A DNA stretch of 64,000 nt from Chlorokybus atmophyticus (GCA_009103225.1 RHPI01002262.1:27693-91692); one strand, 5' to 3'; positions 36,536 to 48,630 are shown, counted from the stretch's first letter. The notes: generated by a model not told the origin, from the letters alone. Program-made: numbers and translations.

Positions 36536-38570
36536 ATGGCGGCAGATGCTGATGAAGGTGTGTTGTTTGTCATTTGGATTGTGGTCGTTGATGTTCCATG
36601 TGTACCAGACAGAGACGGATATTTGTTGATGCTGATGCGTGGAGGCAGCTGTCGAGTCCATTTCTGAATCATACGAATGTTCTAGCGGTTATCTGTTGAT
36701 TGCACGCTCAGACGCAGCAGTACCAACACTTACGGCACTGCCCTTGCGTTGTTTGCGTAAGACAGCCATGTCAATAACGACACGTTGTTCTGCGCTAATC
36801 AGGAGAGCCCTGTTGTCACCAGCGCACTCCTGGTGAAGGCATCATCTGAGTAATGTTGGTGACTGAGCATGACTGTCGACGACTAAGTGACCAAATGCTC
36901 GCACAACACCGTGTTGCTCGTGTGTCGATCATCAACAGTCAACAGCACTGCCCAGTCACCATAATCAACAACATGATGTGTCAACATATACAAGCCTGAA
37001 ACTGGTTGTCGCTGCACATATGCGCACAAGGCCGTACGCTCGCATACGCATGCACACACACTGGTCGTTATGATGCTGAAGCTGCATCTTCGCAGGCTCC
37101 TCCCAGACATCCACATCATCCACATCTTCACCCTCGCCACCACAAGCACCATCATCCTCCCGCGGGGCCGGCGCGCGCAAGAGCGTGGGGACGTTCCTGG
37201 CGGGCTCCACCGCGGGCGTCGTGTCCGCATGCCTACTGCAGGTAGGACATTGTTGTGTGATGATGTTTGCGTGTACGTGCGGGTCGACCGCCGTCATACT
37301 CACAGGCTTGTGTAGCATTTTGTAACACTGTTGACATTCGTGCAGCCGTTTGATGTGGTGAAGACAAGGCTGCAGGCCCACGCTGCCCCGGGCCTACCTG
37401 GCAGGTACGCATGTGTACGTGTGCGTGTGCCTGCAACACCCGCTTCTGGTGGTTGTTTGCATGAAGCTGAACACACCAATGACAGCTTCTCTATGCCACA
37501 GCGTGGATCGTGGCGTGGGAGGGACGTTTCGCTTGATGCGCGCCATCGCCACAAAGGAGGTACTTACCTGTGCGCGTGCGCATGCGTTTGCGCGTGTGTC
37601 ATTTCCATGGCCAACAGGACAATATCATAAACAGGGGATAGGTGGGTTGTGGAAGGGTACAGCGCCGTCTGTGATACGCGTGGCCCTCGGCGCGGGCCTT
37701 TACTTTGTCTCACTGGACTATGCCCTCGCCCTCGCACGCACCCTCCACGCCCACGCACAGAGACGAACAACAACCCAACAACAAACTCAACTACAACAAG
37801 CCCAACAACAACAACCCAACAACAAGCTCCCTGGCGCACTCACGATGGTGGCGGGCGCCTCCGCTCGCTCCTTTGCCGCCGCCGCGTTGTGTCCCGTCAC
37901 CGTGGTCAAAACCCGCATGGAGTATGTTGGGTTGTCGTCCCCGACACGCGCACCACTCAACAACATGTCCACATGGCAAGCCCTGCGCTCCATCGCAGCC
38001 AATGAGGGGGTTCGTAAAGGCTTGTACGCGGGACTTGGGCCCACATTAGCACGTGACGCACCCTACTCGGCACTTAACCTCATCTTCTATCAACAACTCC
38101 AACACTACCTCTCCACGAGAGTGACACAACAACAACAACATCTTCGAGGACTTGTGAACTTTGCGTCGGGGGCGGCTTCGGGTGCGTTGGCCACGTTGCT
38201 GACTCACCCACCGGACGTGGTGAGGACGAGACTGCAGTTGGGGCAAAGAGGGGGGGGAGCACACACCAACATGAGCATCACGTGGAGGGGGATTGTAGCA
38301 AAAGAAGGCGTGAGGGGTTTGTTTGCGGGCGTGGCCCCGCGCGTGATGAAGCGCGCGCTGCAAATGGCGCTCACGTGGGCCATGTTTGAGGAGCTTAATA
38401 GAGTCTTTAGTGGGGCTGAAAGAGGCTTTCTACAGTCGGTTGGGGACACGGATACGCGCACGCTTGCCACCCAACAACAACAACAACAGCAGCAGCAGCA
38501 GCATGTTGAGTCTGCTGTCACATCACAGGCTGTTTCAACGCCTGCTGCTGCTGCTGTAGAGCATAGGTAG
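36536..38570 (+). CDS. mitochondrial carrier, SLC25A38/Hem25-like
   Basis: Five exons join in frame to 406 residues: 36536-36557, 37096-37241, 37346-37404, 37502-37559, 37635-38570. Three carrier repeats are visible, with signatures PFDVVKTRLQ, PVTVVKTRME and PPDVVRTRLQ. Family-specific stretches are GLWKGTAPSVIRVALGAGLYF, GLYAGLGPTLARDAPYSALN and GLFAGVAPRVMKRALQMALTW, closest to SLC25A38/Hem25, the inner-membrane carrier that imports glycine for haem synthesis. The first exon is only 22 bases (MAADADEG) and leads into a Ser/Pro-rich N-terminus. A Gln/Asn-rich insert (after HAHAQRR) in the loop between repeats 1 and 2 and a poly-Gln tail make it longer than the usual 300 or so residues. Substrate is inferred from similarity. 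Confidence 0.85.
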
Positions 38571-40309
38571 TGTGGGTTTGTTGTCTGTGTCCATTGCTTG
38601 TGGTTGAGGGTATTGGTGCAGAGGAGGAAGGCAGCAGTGGTCGGATAGTGATGTGTAGGATAGGTGTTGGAGATTGCATGTGTACTGCCATTGCAGAACA
38701 CAAGCACATTGTTTGCTAGATGATCAGAAACATATTGTTCCAAGTGGAGATTGCTGTCCGTGGCTGCTTCTTTATAGAGGGGAACGTGTCTATGCGTACA
38801 TGAGAATGCGCACGTGTGTCTGTGTGAACGTCGCATCAGTATGGTACATGTAAACAGGCGTGTAGCTTCGCACGCATGAGAGGCACTCAGATATTGGCGC
38901 ATTATCACCAAGCACAGCACCTCACCCCATCCCCACTACTGTCACACAACAGGGATATAAGAAGTTAAAACCGCATCGTGCCATGAATCATAGGGTATAG
39001 CACAGGGGGCAACAAGCAACCACAGCAGCCAGTAGCAACGCAACCACAACAAAAGCAATAAACACCACCACAAACAACAAGCAACACAGAGCTAGCTAGC
39101 TACACCAAGGGGGCTGCTACCTATGTGCAATGTGTAGGCAATGCAGCAGGCAGTGGCAGTTAGGACAGATCTGCCAAACTACCTGCACAAGGTAGGGGGT
39201 AGGCACAGGCGAAGGTTAGGTAGTGCTGATAGGCAGGAGCGGACAGCAACGATGACAATGCCGATGACAAGCCGCCGCCGCTAGCAGCCTCTGTGGCCTG
39301 CTTTTACATGTCGCAACACAACGGCTGCAGGCTAATAGCCGTTAGAGTTAAGGTGAGACAGGCAAATTCTGCATCATACAGTGTGCAAGCAGATGTGAGA
39401 CTCCAAGCATCATCTCCCATACGGTCATTACGGCCACACAACATGATAATCTCCATGATACGCCCCAACTGAGGTGATGGGTGACATGGCTGACAACACA
39501 GCAGCAGAAGCACAGAGTGAGCGCATAGGGGGAGTACAGCCAACTGCTTGAGCAAGTGCACGCCTTTGCAGCAACATCATCATCAGAAACACCAAAGAGA
39601 AAATCAAAGCGACAGAGCGCCATGCTAATAACAACAACAACATCTGAACCATGTATCCATAACTGCAAAAACCTAAGCTGCTAATACTAGTGCCACTACT
39701 GCTGCTGGTTGGACTAAGTCTGAATCGGGGGGAAGGGGAGAGATCAATTTATAATGTTGGAACTGCCAACTTTATTAGCAAGTGGAATATGCACTCCCCA
39801 TCACCTCACATGCCTGCCAATCCAACAAATAATCTACTACCCCAAAAAGCTGGCTGGCGGGAGCTTCAGGGAGGCTTCAATAAAGGGACCGTAATGGGGA
39901 ATAATGGTCGTAATGAGAATCATCATCATTTAAGAATATGTCAGCGCAGGTGCCAGCTGGCATCCTCACAAGCGCGCTCTCCAACGGCTCCAAACAAAAG
40001 AACATACAAAAAAGTTGGTAATGAAATGGTAATAAAATGGCTCCTCTCTCTTTCTTTCTGCAATTCGCAGCAGAAGCGCAGGGACGCAGAAGGGGTAGGG
40101 GAAGGATACACATACACAAAACCCAACAACATGTCCTCCTCTTCTCCTTCCTTCCTCCTCCTTCCGACTCTCACCCTCAACGCTCGACTGCTTGCGCCGC
40201 GCAAAACAACAGCTACTAAACAGGCTCTCGGGACCGACCGAGGGCCTGACTGGCTTCTGGTAATGTGTGTATGTGTGTCGGTGGTGTCTATGTGGGTACA
40301 TGTGTCGAT
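38571..40309. other. intergenic between convergent genes
   Basis: Lies between the stops of the carrier gene (+) and the ankyrin-CCCH gene (-). Contains CAA/ACA-rich sequence near 39010-39090 and GTAGG-type short repeats near 39180-39240. Several open frames occur but none shows coding texture or splice partners. Confidence 0.5.
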
Positions 40310-42785
40310 TCAAATGAATGCGTGGTGTTCCGAGAACAGTGATGGCGACTGCATCGGGCTGTAAGAGAGTCCGCTCCCTCCCGTCGCGTACGATACAACA
40401 TGTTGTTGTTGTGGTGGGTGTTGCTGTGGATGTTGTTGCTGCATGTCCTCCCACGGCCTCCGCGCCCGCGCATCCGAGAACAGCGACGGCGAAGGCAGCG
40501 GGAACAAGTCCGAAGACTGCAACCACCACGCTGCAGACGAAGGCGTGGTAGCCACCTCATACTGTTGCTGTTGTTGCTGTTGTTGTTGTTGTTGGAACAT
40601 ATGCTGCTGCTGCTGCTGGTGCTGCTGCAGCTGGTGTTGCTGTTGCAGCAAGACTTGCTGCTGTTGGTGTTGTTGCTGCTGTTGGTGTTGCTGCTGCAGT
40701 GAGAGGCGCGCCAGCTCCTCTCCCAACGCCGCATCCGACATCCTCCTTGCTGATGACAATGTTGTTGTTGATGATCCTGATGATGTTGATGAAGCCAACA
40801 TCATCTGGCGCATGACAGCTGCATCCATGGCCCCAACACTAAGTCTACGTGGGCCCACCACAGCCGCGCCCACCCCACGCGGGTGAAGGTCAGGCCTTGG
40901 CGGGAGGGCCGAGTGAGGTGTTGTGAGTAAGGACGGGTGCGAGTGGACGGCGTGTAGACCCGGGCTCGGGCTCGGGTTGGGTGGAGCGGCGAGTCCACGT
41001 AGTTGGGCCAACTGAGCCTGGTCGATGGACCCGCCAGGCGTGAGAGGCGCAAAGGGAAGCGCAGGCATATCGTCTAAAGACAGCGGCGCGGGCCTCTTCT
41101 TTGTCCACTTCTCCGAGTTCACGCCGAGGTTGTTGTTGGAGTGGACACTGTGGATATGATGTGTCGGGGACGAGAAGGACGAGGGGAGAGAACGTTGGCT
41201 CTGAAGGCTGCCGGACGACGGCGACATAGGCGGGCGTCGCGAAGAGGGCGTGTGCGGGGTCACGGCCGGTGTGGGCGTGGTGGTCATGTTGTTGTTGTTG
41301 TCCGACACATACGAAGAGAATGTTGGTGACACAGGTGGTGAGAGCATAGAGGGTGAGCCCGCGCCGTCATCACTGAGGTCAAAGGGCAACATGCCAGGCG
41401 GGAGAGGGCGCAGCTGCTCAGTGCAGTGAGCAAAGAAGCACACGCGCCGTCGGCACCCGCGCCCGTCCTTGCACGGCTGCGTGCGGTAGCGTGACGGGTG
41501 CATCCAACACTCGAACACACCGTGAGCGAACTCGCACGCGTCCCCGCGCCGACACGCACCCTTGCGGAAGTCCGGACACGCCACACCACTGTAGTTGTAC
41601 TTGCGCGGGTCACGACGCCTCGCCTTCTCACCCGGATGAGCAAATGGACACTCTGTCCAGTCGTGAGAGCGTGGACGTGTACACCTCCTCACCTGCGCAT
41701 ACACCCAACATGTGACTATCACCTCAACACGCGACAACACTCAACAACCCAACAAGTACTCTACACGCGATTCAACATCCCACAACATACCTTGAAGTCG
41801 TACATCCTGAACTCGTCTGAGCTGTAGATGTCGTTGTCGTTATCGGTGGCCGTGCCGCTGTATGCACCCGGGCTCGGGAGAGACATGTGCGAGTGCGAGT
41901 GCATGTTGTTAGTGGAGACGTGTGCGTGAGGCTTGTCGTCTCCTCCTTGTACAGAGGAGCGCGAATGTTTCCTGTCTTGCACGAGCTCAAGCAGCTTCAT
42001 GAGCTTCTCCTGCTGCGAGGACGCGTGGTTGTGGCTTTTGAATGAGTTGCCGCCGACGCCATTGGTGGAGGAGTTGTCCACGGCACGCATCATCAGGTCC
42101 AGCGGCGACACGCCGTCAATATCCGCTCGCTTGTAGTCAGCACCCGCCCGCTGAAGCAAACCGATAGCCTGTGATCGACGTGGCCCTGCAAGCCACGCAA
42201 GACAACATCAGCCCCCCACACACACATACTCTCACAAGCACGCGCACGCAGAGCACGCACCAATAACCAACACCTCATACCTGTGCCAGCGCACGCGCAG
42301 TGTAGGGGAGTCCTCAGGTCATCCGGCGACAAGTAGTTCGCCGACGCTCCATTGGCCAGTAGATACGCCATCACTTCCACCGCCCCAGCGTAGGCCGCGA
42401 TCATGAGCGCGCTTCTCCTCGGCCTCGCGACGGGGCACCCCGCTGCCGTGGCCACGTTGGCGCACTCGGCCGCGCAGTCTGCCGCCACGTTCTCGTTCTC
42501 TATGGCCCACTTGGCGTTGTCGAGCTCGTTCTTCGCGGCCGCAGCTAATAGAGAATAAGCTGTCACTGTGGGGGGTGGCATGACGGCGGCGGGGACAACA
42601 CCGTCCACGGGAGGCGAGGTGCTGCGGATGTTGGGACTCTTGCCTTTGCTCTCCAACCCATCGAAAGTATCACCTAATGACTGCGGCAATATGACATCAT
42701 ACATTTTGACAGGCTCCTTCATCTCCTTCAAGTCCTTGGGCGATGCTGCCTCGACCTTAAGCATATCCATCACAACAACGCCCAC
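40310..42785 (-). CDS. ankyrin-repeat CCCH zinc-finger protein (plant-type tandem zinc finger)
   Basis: Three exons, 42785-42281, 42185-41791 and 41692-40310, join in frame to 760 residues. Residues about 60-190 form ankyrin-type repeats ([57 protein letters not shown]). Directly after them, from residue 301, comes [20 protein letters not shown], then [20 protein letters not shown] and [21 protein letters not shown]. Ankyrin followed by this finger block is the plant-type TZF arrangement; those proteins bind AU-rich mRNA in processing bodies and act in stress responses. The long C-terminal half is rich in Gln, His and Ser, with CAG/CAA-coded Gln runs (about 40565-40700) that suggest low-complexity assembly. 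The ATG at 42785 is the first in frame; Met at residue 7 is an alternative start. Confidence 0.9.
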
Positions 42786-44549
42786 AAACAGCGTGTTACC
42801 CTTGCGCCACTGCTAGCTTCCACCTAACAGGCCGACAAGCACTTGATCGGTCCTGATAATCTTTGTGAGGCTTTGCTCGCAAGCATCTGGAGTAAGAGTC
42901 AACGCACGTGTATGAGCACCTACTGTTTAAGAATATAGCAGTACGCAGCATGCTGGCAGTAAGAAATCGCACCTGGCAGACACCCCAGTGGAGTCACTCT
43001 GAGGGGAATGCTGGAAAGGTGGGTTTCTAGTGTTTCAAGTGGCTGTGTTGTGTGGCAAGGAGGCCTGCAGACGAGAGCGGAACACAACATTGAGCATGTG
43101 GTTGAGACCAAAGGGCCCCAATGCAGTGCTAGACCAGATCTACGCCAAGGACTGGGACTGCCTTGCCAAGTGAATTGGCTCAGTTCAATTCGCTATGAGC
43201 CATCTCTAGCAAAAAGAAACAGCAAAGCAGACGTAGAACTCTTGTTGAGCCATGCTGCTTCAAGCACACGGGCATAGACCTGCCTGCAGCTATGGCAGAG
43301 GCACTCACTCCTGCAGCCTAGCCAGTGCAGACAGCAACGTGCTCTCAAGGCAAGATCTTGCTTTCAACACGCACAACCACGATCCTCACCCTGTGACTTC
43401 ACACACCAAAGCTCCTCCTTTCCCTACCGCCGCCGCCGCCACCGGCTGCCGCCGCCGCCGGCCTCTCAACCTCTCTTGGCCATGAACACAGCCACTGTGA
43501 TCTGCACCCAGTGACTTGATCTCCCCACCCCCTGACCTCAGCCCACCTCCGCCGCCTAGTACCACGCCTTCTACTACTACACCTCACCCCACAACCCACC
43601 TCTCCTGCCTCTCCTCCCCGCCTGCCGCCGCCGCCGCCGCCGCCTGCTGCCACGTGTCAGCCCTTGACCGCAGCGCAGAGGAGAACAGTTGCGGCAGACA
43701 GACCAGTCTTCTAAAAGCTCTCTTAACCGGGTCCTAAAAGTCACGGCACGGGGCGTCAAACCCCACGTCAATCTAACCGAGGACTTGCCCATGTTGAACG
43801 GCCATCAGAGTGGTATGCGTCTCATCAACGGCGCACAACGACCCCCCGCCAGCCCACGGTCAACACCCCCGTCAACCCTTGATCAGCCAAACAGCATAGC
43901 GTGCCCCCTCGCCCCATTCACAACCGGACAACAGCCTTAGCCTCTGTACTTTAGCAACGCATTGCAGTACGTGCACAAGGGTGTTTGGTTGTTAAGCAAG
44001 CCGGTTTCGTGCGTCAGTGTCACTGAGGACCGGTAACGGGCGGTCTTTGCGGCAGGGATAAAATCTTTTGTCAGACGCGGCCTCTGACAAATAAATCGGG
44101 ATTCAGGGCAAGGTGGTACGAGACCTTGGTGTAACGCGCCGTCGCACGATGAACCAAGAGCCAGCGGCCCAATGGAGCGCGATGCATCTATCTAGGTCGC
44201 TGACAGGCGGAGAAAATGATGCATGAAAAGGGGCGCGACAATAAGCGATATTCATGTATTATAATCCTGGAAGGCGGCGGAAGAAGCCGACCACCACAAA
44301 ACAGATCAGGCGATCGAGGCCTTTAAACGGGGCGGTGGAGCAAGGCCTACCGTAAGATGAAAATTATGGGTCGCGACCGGTTGGCGACCCGTTCCTTTGC
44401 TGTGATACGAGATTCATCTGTCAGTGGGCTGATTCAACAGATGCATGTGTGGCACCGTGCGCATGACTCACAGCTCACGTTAGAGCGACACTCCTGACTC
44501 ACACAGCTCATGATTCATTCACTTTATGCGCGCAGGGCCTGCGCTGCAG
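42786..44549. other. intergenic upstream of the ankyrin-CCCH gene
   Basis: Holds GCC-repeat clusters at 43428-43462 and 43622-43645, a CT/CCA-rich stretch between them, and from 43.9 kb unique sequence with no clear gene. A frame near 44265-44345 reads DQAIEAFKRGGGARPTVR before a stop, which is faintly like a pipsqueak-type helix-turn-helix of transposases but too short to call. Confidence 0.4.
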
Positions 44550-45290
44550 GCAACATTGGCAATGATTTCGCTGTTGCACACTCCTTGCGATGAGGTTCAT
44601 GAAGGTATTGAGCACCAGGGCTCGGAGCACTATTCGGTAATCATGTGGGCTTTAACATTTAGTTGCGGTTTATTGACATTATGAGCTGTTTAAGAGGCGC
44701 CATGTGCCCCCGTCACAACACAAATCTTCCATGTTGTTTCACCTTTAGACCGTGGTTCCCTCATGATATGAAATAAAATCCACTTCGCTGTTGTAAAGCG
44801 CATTTCAGTTGAATGCAATGCAACATACGTGAATGTTTGAGCATGGACAACAATAACTATGGATAGTAACATTAATAGCGCACACCCATGTACGCACATG
44901 CTTTTTGCGCGCGCGCGCGCGCGCACACATGTACACATACTTTTGCACGCAATTTCGAACACCACTCCGACGTCCTCTTCAAGTAGTCACATTGCAACAA
45001 CTACATTTACGGGTTCAGTTCTACAAGACAATATGATGTATGTGCAAATATTGCAAAACATGCAGGAGTAGCAGGTATGGGATATGGGACTAACGCAAAT
45101 AAAGGCTGTGTCCCAAACTTCAGGAAGCGCAAAAGAGAGGAGAGAAGAGCACACAGGTGATCAATCTCGGTTTTAATTTGCAGCTGCAGCACCAATGATG
45201 ACGACATTGATGACAACGACTATAGCAGTGCGCCGATGCCCCCNNNNNNNNNNNNNNNNCCCCCCCCCCCCCCCCCCCCCCGCGCGCAGT
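44550..45290 (+). repeat. interspersed repeat, copy 1
   Basis: Shares ordered blocks with 45885-46440: CAAC-A-TGG-AATGATTTCGCT (44551 / 45889), a GGCGCCAT block (44697 / 46025), a CACTTCGCTGTT-like middle, then CG/CA alternating sequence (44878-44935 / 46250-46410). It ends in a C-rich tract containing an unsequenced gap (N at 45244-45259) flanked by C runs. Diverged and non-coding; the origin is unknown. Confidence 0.5.
45244..45259. other. assembly gap inside a poly-C tract
   Basis: Sixteen N bases lie between CCC and a run of 22 C (45260-45281). The true length of this homopolymer is unknown. Confidence 0.95.
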
Positions 45291-45307
45291 TGACAGCATG
45301 CAATAAC

Positions 45308-45344
45308 GGTTTAAGGTAACACTATCATAGTGTTCCCTTAAACC
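45308..45344. repeat. 18-bp inverted repeat with one mismatch
   Basis: Arms 45308-45325 (GGTTTAAGGTAACACTAT) and 45327-45344 pair with a single mismatch around a one-base centre. A second, perfect 10-bp hairpin (TAAGAGCAGC / GCTGCTCTTA) lies at 45433-45457. Both are in non-coding repeat-rich sequence. Confidence 0.8.
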
Positions 45345-45884
45345 TATAATTGTGCCTAGAGGTGTCATCATGATTGGTCTTGAATCCGCACCTCAAAGCA
45401 CAATTGTCGGTAAGTCTGAATTTGAGTTCATGTAAGAGCAGCATCACGCTGCTCTTATATGAAGTTAATGCAAGATTGTGCCAATATAAATGAGACATGC
45501 ATCGTGATGTCACCCACGGTGGGGTGTTGATTAAACACACGAGCCAACAATAAGTCAATAGTCACAAATGTTGTACAAGCACAGCATCCCGTCAATAACG
45601 TATGTGGTGATGAGTGGCACTCTTTATAACAGCGACTTTTGCTACCCTAGCTAAAAGGCTAAATACATGTGCCACATTACTAATGTGTTGTTAGTAGTAT
45701 AGACGATCATTAGAGCTTAAAACTAAAATAGCTAGCAATCAGTTGCTCTCAACTGCTACCAAACATATACTTATATGTGGGCGTGGTTTGCTTATCCAAA
45801 ACTCCAACTGATTAGTGTCTTTTTCATTATGCAAAACATGCATCATGTCTTTGACATATCTGCAATATCAACAAAAACAATTAT

Positions 45885-46440
45885 GTGGCAACACTGGTAA
45901 TGATTTCGCTTTGCCACGTCACTTTATGTGATGAGGGTTATGAAGTTTGTTAAGTGCCAAGGCTAAGTGCACCACCGGGCAACTCAATCATGCCGGCCAT
46001 CAATGTTTAAGTGAGCTGTTACCAGGCGCCATATGGCTCAAGCCCCCCCCCCCCCCCTTAAGATTTATGTTAATCATAACATAAATTGCCTTTCACTTTT
46101 GAGCAGTATTATTGGCAAGGTATCAAACGACATGCATTGGTTATTATGGTATTCACCGTAATTGAGGGTAATATTCATTAGATGAGGTTGGGCTGAGCAC
46201 AAGCTTGTGCTGATTTCAAACGACAACACGTCACCATGATAAAACAAACAGCGCGCACACACGTAAGCACCTGCATTTGCACGTTAATGCGCACACGCTC
46301 GCACGCACACATGCGCACTTGTATGCGCACGTGCAACAAGTAGCATCGTACGTACACACACACGCAGACACATTCGCACACGTTCGTGCATACATTTGCA
46401 AACGCGTGTGCACACGCGCATGTAACACCAATTTGCCTTC
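45885..46440 (+). repeat. interspersed repeat, copy 2
   Basis: Same block order as copy 1 at 44550. A poly-C run at 46044-46057 follows the GGCGCCATATGG block, and CA/CG alternating sequence fills 46250-46430. No coding frame beyond the repeat-driven ones. Confidence 0.5.
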
Positions 46441-46740
46441 ACATACAACATGCCAGTGCCTAATAATGTAACTGTGCACACCACAAGGCAATGCACAATT
46501 GCTGCACAAGCTACAGCAATGCTGCCAAGCACAATACTTAAGGAACTGGCCAGCTACAGCTCCCGTTTATTAAGAAGACCTTCTCTTCAGCAATCAGCAA
46601 TACTCTCCAGCTCCCAGCAGCACCTCAGCACGAACCTTACACGGGAGAATAGTAAACTACCTTAGTAAAAAGGCCCCTTAACACCTAAGCCAGGTACCCC
46701 CGTAGTATGGCATACATACAGCGAGTAGCACATGGCAGAG

Positions 46741-47288
46741 TGTAACTCTGTGTGAACTCTGTGTGAAGTTCACATAAAACTGGAACTTAATAGAGTTCCA
46801 ATTGAGCGTGAACTCTGCCGGGTGTGGCTCGACTTGATTGCAATCAAGTCGAGTCCTTAGCACCATGCTAACCGAGCCTTAAATACTTCCCTCAGTTGCC
46901 TTCCCTCCTGGTCACACGTTAGCTAAGAGACTTCGAAAAATTGAATGTCTTGGCCACGTGTGCCGACCTTGGTGTTCGCTCTTGGCCGCACAGGTCTTCA
47001 GTTGTGAACAACATGTGCCTCTTGTACGTGTACACTCATGTGCACATCTTCGGACTTTCAAAACCTTGTCACATCGCGTGGCATGCACACTGGCTAGCTC
47101 TATGCATCAGCATATCAATGTAGTGTACAGTTCCACTTGTCCATGACTTCATGAGCTCAAGGATGGACTGTATGAGTGAACCCCTCAGGTATTGCACACA
47201 CCCAAAGGGCTAGCCTTTCACACAATCATGCTGTTAACATTGCAGCCTTTAAGTTAACGTGACTAGGCCTTGCCTGTTAGGCGTGACA
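46741..47288 (-). repeat. probable 3' LTR of a Ty3/gypsy element
   Basis: On the minus strand, a polypurine tract (AGTGGGGAGGAA, 47300-47289) is followed at once by TGTCACGCC, the expected start of an LTR. The inner edge at 47288 is therefore firm. The outer edge at 46741 is a guess based on TGTAAC on the plus strand, which would give the inverted ends TGTCAC/GTTACA. A perfect 26-bp palindrome lies inside at 46828-46853. Confidence 0.5.
46828..46853. repeat. perfect 26-bp palindrome
   Basis: CTCGACTTGATTG is followed directly by its reverse complement, with no spacer. It lies inside the candidate LTR, and could be a regulatory dyad of the element. Confidence 0.85.
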
Positions 47289-48300
47289 TTCCTCCCCACT
47301 TACTTTGCAACCAACGTCCCATTGCAACCCAGGTTAGATTGGACCCCAATCCGCACGAACCGAAACAGAGGTGATCCAGCCCTGCCCGCTAGCCGCACTC
47401 CACATGTTAAAGTAGTGCACATCGTGGGAGTAATCAACCATGTATATGTAAATGAGCTGAAGATGATGGTAGTCACCGAGGAGTGCGATGTCAACATGTT
47501 GCACGTGTTCATAACTTTGCCCCTATGGATTTGCGTTCACTCTCAAACTCTGCTACCATGTCCGCACAATTGAACATGTTAGCCTCAGGCTCCTTAATAT
47601 TGTGCTCTTTGCCACAACCATGCCACTCAAGTATGTATTCAATTTTAAAGGACTTCTTGTACTCTCTAATCCGCTCTTGCAACTCATACTCTGCATCACC
47701 TTCAACCTCAATTGGAGGAGGAGGATGTAATGCACCATCACTCTTCTATGGTCTCAGCAGTGACACATGTAATACATCATGTAGCTGCATCATGCTTCAA
47801 GCAAAATGCTTTGTCACCAATTGTTTCAGCAAATGGTCCCAACCATTTGGGTAGTAACTTACGAGGAGCTGTTGTCTTAAGCTTAATGTTCTTGGAGTTC
47901 AACATCACATCGTCTCCTATTCTGGAACTCTCACCAGGGTTTTGATGCGTATCAGCGTACATTTTAGCGCAGTCTTATGCACTCTATATGCACTGCTTTG
48001 CATGCTCCAAGCATTAATGCATGTTAGCAGTGAAGTCCTTAATAGCATTTGCATCTCAATTCTTGGACCTGCAGTGCCATCGGTGTCATTAGATAACGAC
48101 CATGCTTTAGGAACAAGGGTATGCCGTGCGTGAACTCATACTATGCATTCGTAATAGCAAACTCTTCTAATGGCACATACACATCCCAAGCTTCATATCT
48201 AGGTGATGTGTTCCTTCGCTGCACATCTTCCAACACACTCTTCTATACATCTGCATAAGGTATGATATGACATACAGCCTTGAACCACTGCAACACACAA
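47289..48300 (-). mobile_element. decayed 3' part of a Ty3/gypsy chromovirus (integrase end and chromodomain)
   Basis: Read on the minus strand from 48240 downward, the translation shows integrase-core end motifs (SVLEDVQRRNTSP, WDVYVPLEEFAITNA), then after several breaks GDDVMLNSKNIKLKT and RKLLPKWLGPF (47960-47790, the GPY/F module), HDVLHVSLLRP (about 47780-47748), and a chromodomain (about 47720-47530: EYELQERIREYKKSFKIEYI, EWHGCGKEH, EPEANMF). At least two frameshifts and several stops, including one just after LLRP, show it is dead. A polypurine tract at 47300-47289 and an LTR edge follow in the right order. The 5' part of the element (gag, protease, reverse transcriptase) is not in the window. 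Confidence 0.85.
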
Positions 48301-48630
48301 CTGAACAACTTCCATCACTACCCTATGTGCGTGCGCAATGCAGTGCAAGTGCCAGTGCATGTGCTGCAGTGCCGTGTAATGGTAGGTAGCAGGCAGGGTG
48401 AAGCGAGAGAGAGGAACAACAACCACCTATTTGTACATCAATGACAAACTAACCCCTATGCAGCTGCAGAGTAGCGCACGTTACAACTGATGGCGAGCAC
48501 TGCCGCTAAGCAAATCCAGCAATGTGGCATGGGTCTGTCGAAGCACATCAGGCCGCAGCCTTTGGGCGAAACTCGACGAGGGCCAAAGAGCCTGCACGCC
48601 TAGTCCACTGGACTGCACCCCTTGCAACAC
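48301..48630. other. short intergenic
   Basis: Between the retroelement remnant and the end of the unknown membrane-protein gene. No feature was seen apart from short open frames. Confidence 0.5.

Noticed and set aside
39690-40364. 224-codon plus-strand frame 3' of the ankyrin-CCCH gene
   Set aside because: Uneven composition, no homology, no splice context, and it runs into the antisense of the real gene.
40318-40886. Plus-strand Cys- and Leu-rich frames opposite the ankyrin-CCCH gene
   Set aside because: They are antisense shadows of CAG/CAA-coded glutamine runs.
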